DNA from: Isochrysis galbana
Taxonomy: Eukaryota; Haptophyta; Isochrysidales; Isochrysidaceae
Direction of reading: 5' to 3'
Assembly (NCBI GenBank): GCA_018136815.1
Contig: CM030944.1
Span: 1,240,456 to 1,304,455 of the forward strand
Length of the DNA: 64,000 bases
Part shown: positions 58,601 to 64,000 of the stretch, piece by piece
Numbering within the stretch: the first letter of the stretch is position 1
How the letters are laid out: every line of letters starts with the position of its first letter
The notes under the pieces: generated by a model
Told to the model about the DNA's origin: nothing
Databases searched by the model: none
The model's input: the letters and a program-made list of their open reading frames with translations, nothing else
Translations under genes and position numbers: made by a program

Positions 58601-59923
58601 ATGGCGCAGATCCCACCTGCCTCTCTCTCGTGGATTCCGTTGCTGCACAAGCTGTTGAGCCGTGGACCCGACTTTGAGGCAGACACCAAGGCGGCGCTCT
58701 GTTGTACGGGGCAGGAGACGGAGGTGGTGGAGGCGGCGGTGCAGCGTGCGAAGGCCGACGGAGAGCTCAACGCCAACGCCTTCAAGCAGCTGATTCTCGA
58801 GCGAGTCTCCAGCTTGGTGGCGGAGGAGATGGATCCTGCCACAGTTGACCGTCTTGTGGTTGGATATGGGATGGGGATGATGAAAGACTTTGAGAAGCGC
58901 TGCACGTCCTGCGGCGAGTTTATGCTGGCTGCGGAGGTCAGGCATCAGACGCAGCGCATGCGGGAGAGCGCCGAGGCACGACAATACGAGCACATGAACG
59001 CGCGGCAGTCGATGCAGAAGAGCAATGTGCAGGAGGCTCATGTCATGGAAGCAGTAGAGTTCAATCGTGCCTGGGAAACGAACATGGAGGAGTTTGAGCA
59101 ACGCGCTGCGCAAGTCGTTCAGGTCTGGCACAATGCCTATCGCGTTACAAACTCAACACCTATCCACACCTTCCTGAAATCAATATGGCCTTGTTCCACA
59201 GGAGTTGCACAAACGACACGACACAGCTTTGCGCGAGTTTGCGTCGAAGCATGCAGAGGAGACACTTGTGAAATTGAAGCCGTCCAAACTGATCCTGGAA
59301 CTCATGGAGGTGCGTGAGGGGTCGTTCACATCCGCGTTTGCTCTCTTGGAGCGCCTTGCACAAATCGTTAGCTCGGCCATGCACATAGCACATCCTACTG
59401 TTTCTCTAACTCCTTGCGCTCGTAGATACAAAGAAAGCTAGCTCGATCAGGGAATTACACTGAAGCGCAGAAGTATCAAAAGAAAATCAACGACATGGGC
59501 AGACGCGAATCCGCGGGTATGCAAGCGCAGGCGGAAGCTCAGCTGCGGAGCAAGGTGCAAGCCTTCAAGGCGTCACAAAGGCTAGAGATGGAGGCCTTGC
59601 TAGCTAGAATTGAACGTGGGCGCAGTGAACACCGTGGACACTGGACGGTCAGCGCTCAGCGGTTGATGCAAGCACACAAGAACATGCTTTCTGACCTTGA
59701 GACGAGGCAGAATCTCGCTATGAAACGAGCACATGTGACGGTGAAGACCGAGATTGTGCCCATAATGCGGCAACAGCGCGCCTCCGCTGATTTGAGGCGC
59801 GCGCATGTACGAGCGCTTGATACTCAACAGCGTGCGCCGCCTTTGCCCAAACAAAGACCGAGTCGAATGGCCTCAGATGCTCCAATGCGTAAGTTTCCGC
59901 CAGGCCGATGCAGCTCGCCTTGA
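58601..59923 (+). CDS. Coiled-coil protein, 3 exons, unknown function
   Basis: Inferred CDS: join of 58601-59122, 59202-59309 and 59426-59923, 375 residues, with two short GT-AG introns (79 and 116 bp), all in frame. The N-terminal region (MAQIPPASLSWIPLLHKLLSR, EETDPATVDRLVVGYG-like) is globular. From about residue 115 it is almost continuous helix rich in Q, R, E and A (RHQTQRMRESAEARQYEHMN, HKRHDTALREFASKHAEETL). A segment IQRKLARSGNYTEAQKYQKK is followed by long coiled coil (MQAQAEAQLRSKVQAFKASQ). The motif with a short loop before EAQK is shared by several protist coiled-coil proteins, some flagellar, but I cannot name a family. It ends with a basic P/R tail. ATG 58601 is preferred over an upstream one at 58403 because of composition. 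Confidence 0.75.
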
Positions 59924-60180
59924 CTCGAGGCAAGGAGCTCGTCATTTTTGTTTTAACGCATAAAAAAAGTATACCTTATACCTTATACCTTACATCTTAC
60001 ATGGCGCAGGCACCGCCTGTTAGGTCCTGGTAATTAGGCACTAGGCAATGGGGGGGCGCTGGGGCCAGCTCACGGGCAGCGCCCCCCCCCCCCCCCCGCA
60101 GGACGCCACCGCTATGGCGTGATACACGCGTACAGCGCCCCGCATCGGGCATCCGACAGTTCCCCCTGTGAGGCGAGAAG

Positions 60181-60325
60181 CGCTCAATCACCATCAGCCT
60201 ACACATGGAAAAACGTTCAATCACCATCAGCCTACACGTGGAACGCGTTCAATCGCCATCACCCCCACCGCATGGAAAAGCGTTCAATCACCATCAGCCT
60301 ACACATGGAAAAGCGTTCAATCGCG
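60181..60325 (+). repeat. Minisatellite, four 33-35 bp units
   Basis: The unit is cgttcaatcaccatcagcct plus acacatggaaaa, with small variants. Confidence 0.9.
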
Positions 60326-60726
60326 GAAGATCGTGGGGATCATGAGGGTAGCTATCCAACCCACACGTCATTTTTTCTCCCACTGTAATCACACCAACGT
60401 TATTAACATACAAAAACGCTATGCGGGCGGCCCCTCACGTCCAACTGTCGCAAAAGTTACTTGACGCCCTTGCGACGCGGCAAGACGCTCTCGAAGAGAA
60501 TTTGAAGCTTCAAACTCATATGACAAATCAATTGTCACACCGCATAAATACACTAGCTAACGTCACACTGAGGTTGGTCCATCCGATGCCTCACAACTCC
60601 CCAACCTCGGCAGGTGTGAAGGGGACAACGTCGCGTTGGTGAATGGTACGTGTACTCCCACCTCCAATCTGGGTGTGTGTCAAGGGGACAACGTCACGTT
60701 GGTGAATGGTGCGTGCACTCCCAACT

Positions 60727-60850
60727 AGTGAATGGAGTCAGACCACGTGTGTGTTTCAACATGTGAAGTGTCAAGTTGAGTCAAGTAACATCCAGGTGAC
60801 AACGAAAGGTGTTAGCAGGGATGGGGATAATTGAACGCTTTTGGTCTTGG
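60727..60850 (+). repeat. Dispersed repeat R3, copy 2
   Basis: Inverted relative to 20871-20995 and about 95% identical by eye. Confidence 0.75.
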
Positions 60851-61659
60851 GCCCTATGCGGTTGCTCCCCCCTTCCCCCTCTCCGCGGACAACGGTTCAC
60901 GGTTTCCCCCCGCACGCGGCTTCCCCCAGCGGAGACTCCCCTCTCGCCGTCCCGTCGCCCTTCGCTCGTTGCCGTGTGCCGTTTCCCTTCCCGATGGCTC
61001 CCTTGTTAGTTATTTGTACTCTTTACCTCCCGCGCGCGCCCCTTTTCGCTTCTTGTCCCGCGCGTCCTGCTCCCGTTAGTTAGGCCACGTTCTGTCGAAT
61101 ATGGGACAGGCTCATATTGAGCCATCAAATGTCCATAGTCTGTTTACAATAATAATCGAAGAGTTGTGACGATAACAATATAATTCCAACACCAACACTC
61201 CTCTTCCCTCTTCCTTGTTCTCAAGTAGTCAAGAGGCTGCAACCTCAGGTTTGGTTATTTTTTTACAAATGCCCCCGTGAATAGGATATAAAAAAATTAA
61301 GGGTAAAAAAAGGGAACCTCAAGTTGCATCCTCTCAAACACGCGATATTGCTTGAGGCCAAGATCATCGGGTTCCGGAGACAATGAAACTACTTGGCCAC
61401 GTCAAAGGGCGCACTCGCAATGTGTACTTTGGTTTTAAAACTATCCCCTTTCGTTTTGATGAAAGCAATGAGGTGTGCGGCGAGATTCGAGATTCTCTGT
61501 TTCGATTCAAGGTACACACATTGTATATACAATAGCTAGAAAGAAAGGGTGTGTAGGGGAGAGAGGAGAGGCACAAAGAAGAGTGACAATGACAAAGAGC
61601 ATGTGCGGCGAGGCCGGAAGCGGGGAATGCGGCCACGAGAGGTGATTTTTTTGGGGGGC

Positions 61660-61755
61660 AAAACCTACATATTTTTCGACATATTTGGGCAAGATTTTGC
61701 ATATTTCCCACATATTTCCCCCACATATTTGGACACGAAAAACTACATATTTTCG
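61660..61755 (+). repeat. ACATATTT-type tandem repeat
   Basis: About six imperfect units such as acatatttttcg, acatatttgggc, gcatatttccc, acatatttccccc and acatattttcg in a T-rich stretch. Confidence 0.75.
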
Positions 61756-61849
61756 CTCAGTCCTAGCGGGATTTGAATTTGGGACGAGGTGTGGTTACGT
61801 CTTAGGCGAGTCGTTCGGCGAGACCGAGCGTTTCTGTTTTTAGTAAGCT

Positions 61850-61925
61850 CCAGGTGAAACCGGAAGGTGCTAGCAGGGATGGGGATAAATGACATTTATT
61901 AAATGAACGCTTCTGGTCCTTATAT
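61850..61925 (+). repeat. Dispersed repeat R3, copy 3 (partial)
   Basis: Shares ctccaggtgaaa, aaggtgctagcagggatgg and gaacgcttctggtc with copies 1 and 2, with a small insertion (gacatttatta). Confidence 0.65.
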
Positions 61926-63006
61926 AAAGGAAAATTATTAGGTATACGTGCGTCTTCAACTCCACGTTCGTCCTGCCAACGGAAGTATGACAGGTGGAGA
62001 CGCATCGACAATCATAGCTTCGCACCCAGCAAGTATGATGTGCAATGCACACAACCCGGGGGCTAGGTAGGAAGCGATGGACAGTATGTGACGGAATGCG
62101 CGGAGTGTTGTGGGAGGGGGGTGATCTCTTCAAACCCCGAACCCCGAGGGAACAAGAACAAGAGAAAGAGGGTAAAAATAGGGGAAGAGGACGAGGGGGA
62201 GTGTCGTCCAAGTAGAACTTATAATACCACTCGCACGGGGGCAGTTGCCAAAAACACAACCAAACTTCAGACTTGAGGTTGCAGTCTCTGTGGCGGCGCG
62301 CATGTATACGTCGACGTCGTTGTCGGCGGGCGCAGCGGCCTGCGAGCGATTCGGCGACTTGGGCCTGCCCCGTTGGGGCGTCGTGGCTGCGGGGAGCTGG
62401 GAGCCGTCGGCGTGTGCTCCATGACTAAAACTATAACAATTGTTTTACTACTATGATAAGTACTATGGATAGACTATGGGTGCCGCCATGCCACTGCGCG
62501 TGCTGCTCGCCGCAGGGTGGGATGCAAAAGCAGTTTTCCGCCGCGCTCGCCTCGCGCGAAGGGAAACAGAAAAGACTTCCCCCCCGCGGGGAGAAGTGGA
62601 TTATTCAGAGGTTGATGGTATTTTTCATATTCGTTGGAAGGGGAAGGGGGGGGCGCCGCCTCGCCAGCGGGGAGGGGAAACGCTGCGATTTGAATGATGA
62701 TGGATGTAGCACGGGGGGCCGGGCTGCAACCCATAGTGTTCATGATGGACGACATCATTCAATCCCAAAGGACTTGTCTGCCTTCATTCCCAATGTGTCC
62801 CTATCCAAACGGACATTCGGGAGAACCTGAATAGCATCGAAAGCAATCTAGGCACAAGGTTGGCGTTGGGCCCGAGCAGTGCATCGCATCACGGTTCTCC
62901 CGCAGCACACTCCAGCAAGACGTGCCAGGACAAGGGCCGTTGTAGCGGGCTTGGACGGCAGGCGGCTGTGTGGGCGCGCATAGAGGTCTCCTGGCTCCGT
63001 CTGAGT

Positions 63007-64000
63007 TCAGGTGCGTTTGGGCCTCGAGCGCACGTCGTTGGGGTTCTTCTTGCCATACCCAACTTTGACATTGATGCCGAAGGGCTGCCCCTTCTTGCCG
63101 GAACGCCCAAAGTGTGCGTCAACGTCGTAGTCGGGATCAAAAACGTCGACGCCCTTCTTCTTGCCCTGACGGCGCGCCTTCTCCGCAGCCTCTGCCAGCT
63201 GGTCCTCCGCGAGGATCATGTTCCGGGCGTGTCTTCCAGCCTTGGGCGCCGGGATGGCATACTTGGTGCCGCGAATGTTCGTGGATCTCACCCGTGCTGG
63301 GGCACCGCGCTCGGGAAGCAGCCGCGTGTTGCCATGCGAGTCGATGATCGCGGCGAGCCGGACGAGCGAGGCGTTTCCGCACTTTTGGCAGAACTGAAGG
63401 TCGAGCTGCCTGTGCTCTTTAAAGCAGCCTGAGCAGCGAAGGACCCACTGCTTGATGGACTTCATTAGCATCCCCTCGACCGAGAGCAGTTTGAGGCCCA
63501 TCTGCAGCAACACCGACTGCATCGCGTAGTCCGTCGTGATGCACCCCACGCGCATCGACGCTTCCGGAATGCCGCTCGAGCGCGAATCGTTCGCTTGCAC
63601 CTTCTTGAGGTTGGCTGGGGTGATCCAGGGAAGATCAGGGTCCTCGTCATCTTCAAGGGGCACCGAGTCATCGAATTCCTCAGAAGGGAGTGGCGCACGG
63701 ATGTCATCGCCCCGAGCATCGGCACTTTCGCCGGACGCAATGCGCTGCTCGTACTCTCGCAGCTGCAGCATGAACGCCGGATTAGGCTGTGCCCACGGTC
63801 GAACCTGCTGCACGGTGCGCAGCGCGGCCGCCGCCCGCATCGGCGTCTCCGAAGTACGCATCAAGTAGGCACACACCACAGCAGCAGAGCGCGAGCGGCC
63901 GGCCTGACAATGCACCAGCACACGTCCGCCGGTCGCAAGAGCGTCCGAGATGAAGCGGACACAGCGATCGAAATGGGAGAGCAAGTTCTCGTCGCAAGAG
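63007..64000 (-). CDS. Dual-specificity phosphatase fused to C-terminal part of NOB1 (5' end outside window)
   Basis: One open frame enters from the right edge and stops at 63007. The first visible residues (DENLLSHFDRCVRFISDAL) and VLVHCQAGRSRSAAVVCAYLM are the end of a dual-specificity phosphatase domain with the HCxxGxxRS active site. Then comes an acidic linker (VPLEDDEDPDLPWITPANLK). From there it is NOB1, the 20S pre-rRNA D-site endonuclease of 40S assembly: VGCITTDYAMQSVLLQMG (the late catalytic Asp of the PIN fold), KSIKQWVLRCSGCFKEH, CQKCGNASLVRL (zinc ribbon, two CxxC), RGTKYAIPAPKAGRHARN, FDPDYDV and a basic end. The N-terminal PIN part is not between phosphatase and linker; it may be upstream of the window or lost. 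No intron is visible in this segment. Confidence 0.87.
   Translation of the reverse strand, partial: SCDENLLSHFDRCVRFISDALATGGRVLVHCQAGRSRSAAVVCAYLMRTSETPMRAAAALRTVQQVRPWAQPNPAFMLQLREYEQRIASGESADARGDDIRAPLPSEEFDDSVPLEDDEDPDLPWITPANLKKVQANDSRSSGIPEASMRVGCITTDYAMQSVLLQMGLKLLSVEGMLMKSIKQWVLRCSGCFKEHRQLDLQFCQKCGNASLVRLAAIIDSHGNTRLLPERGAPARVRSTNIRGTKYAIPAPKAGRHARNMILAEDQLAEAAEKARRQGKKKGVDVFDPDYDVDAHFGRSGKKGQPFGINVKVGYGKKNPNDVRSRPKRT

Larger units (their letters stand above)
59924..63006. other. Repeat-rich intergenic region without a called gene
   Basis: Besides the repeats listed separately, a plus-strand open stretch at 61381-61532 (MKLLGHVKGRTRNVYFGFKT...) and another at 60421-60642 (LLDALATRQDALEENLK..., coiled-coil-like) could be exons or decayed retroelement gag. 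Neither is assignable. A tandem duplication of about 65 bp (aaggggacaacgtc...) lies at 60616-60725. The segment 62480-62830 has only weak ORFs. Confidence 0.35.

Overview
The window looks like nuclear DNA of a GC-rich single-celled alga with a secondary red plastid, most likely a haptophyte. The reasons are these. Genes are spread out on both strands and carry short GT-AG introns, with a few GC-AG introns. The phytanoyl-CoA-dioxygenase-like protein begins with a signal peptide ending in an ASAF motif, as in plastid presequences of red-lineage secondary algae. A Golgi tethering subunit (COG5), a NOB1-type ribosome assembly protein, a ZIP transporter and fungal-type methionine genes are all eukaryotic. 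The species is not identified.

Layout, left to right. 1-4.9 kb: repeats, a small coiled-coil/RG-repeat gene (minus) and an inverted pair of a SINE-like repeat. 4.9-6.7 kb: four-exon PhyH-type dioxygenase (minus). 6.7-11.1 kb: nested transposons, namely an LTR fragment carrying a MITE-like insert with 5-bp target duplication, then a gypsy fragment split by a 2,478-bp hAT element with matching terminal repeats and a perfect 8-bp duplication. 11.8-19.9 kb: a giant EF-hand/armadillo gene with thirteen near-identical 288-bp repeats. 20-23 kb: minisatellite and satellite DNA. 23-29.2 kb: a coiled-coil gene (minus), then a CCCH-zinc-finger DEAD-box helicase (minus) head-to-head with an aldo/keto reductase (plus). 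29.2-34.9 kb: repeats, MITEs and an AT-rich broken ORF. 34.9-36.8 kb: seven-exon ZIP metal transporter (plus). 38.4-41.2 kb: COG5 (minus). 42.9-49.5 kb: a divergent methionine pair, a double-domain O-acetylhomoserine sulfhydrylase (minus) and homoserine O-acetyltransferase (plus). 50.9-56.0 kb: a Ty3/gypsy chromovirus (minus) with a deleted 5' half and 5-bp target duplication. 56.3-58.2 kb: a segment bounded by 27-bp perfect inverted repeats holding an ORF in which a phage-type DNA methylase is fused to the start of a gypsy reverse transcriptase. 58.6-59.9 kb: three-exon coiled-coil gene (plus). 60-63 kb: repeats. 63.0-64.0 kb: 3' part of a gene fusing a dual-specificity phosphatase to the C-terminal part of NOB1, running off the window.

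The methionine pair is the clearest functional unit: homoserine O-acetyltransferase makes O-acetylhomoserine, and the sulfhydrylase turns it into homocysteine. They are divergently transcribed from a shared 1.2-kb interval. The most novel-looking items are the methylase-reverse transcriptase fusion, the phosphatase-NOB1 fusion and the internally duplicated sulfhydrylase with a homogenised 0.9-kb block. All exon joins are read by eye from splice signals, reading frame and family expectation. No search or transcript data were used.
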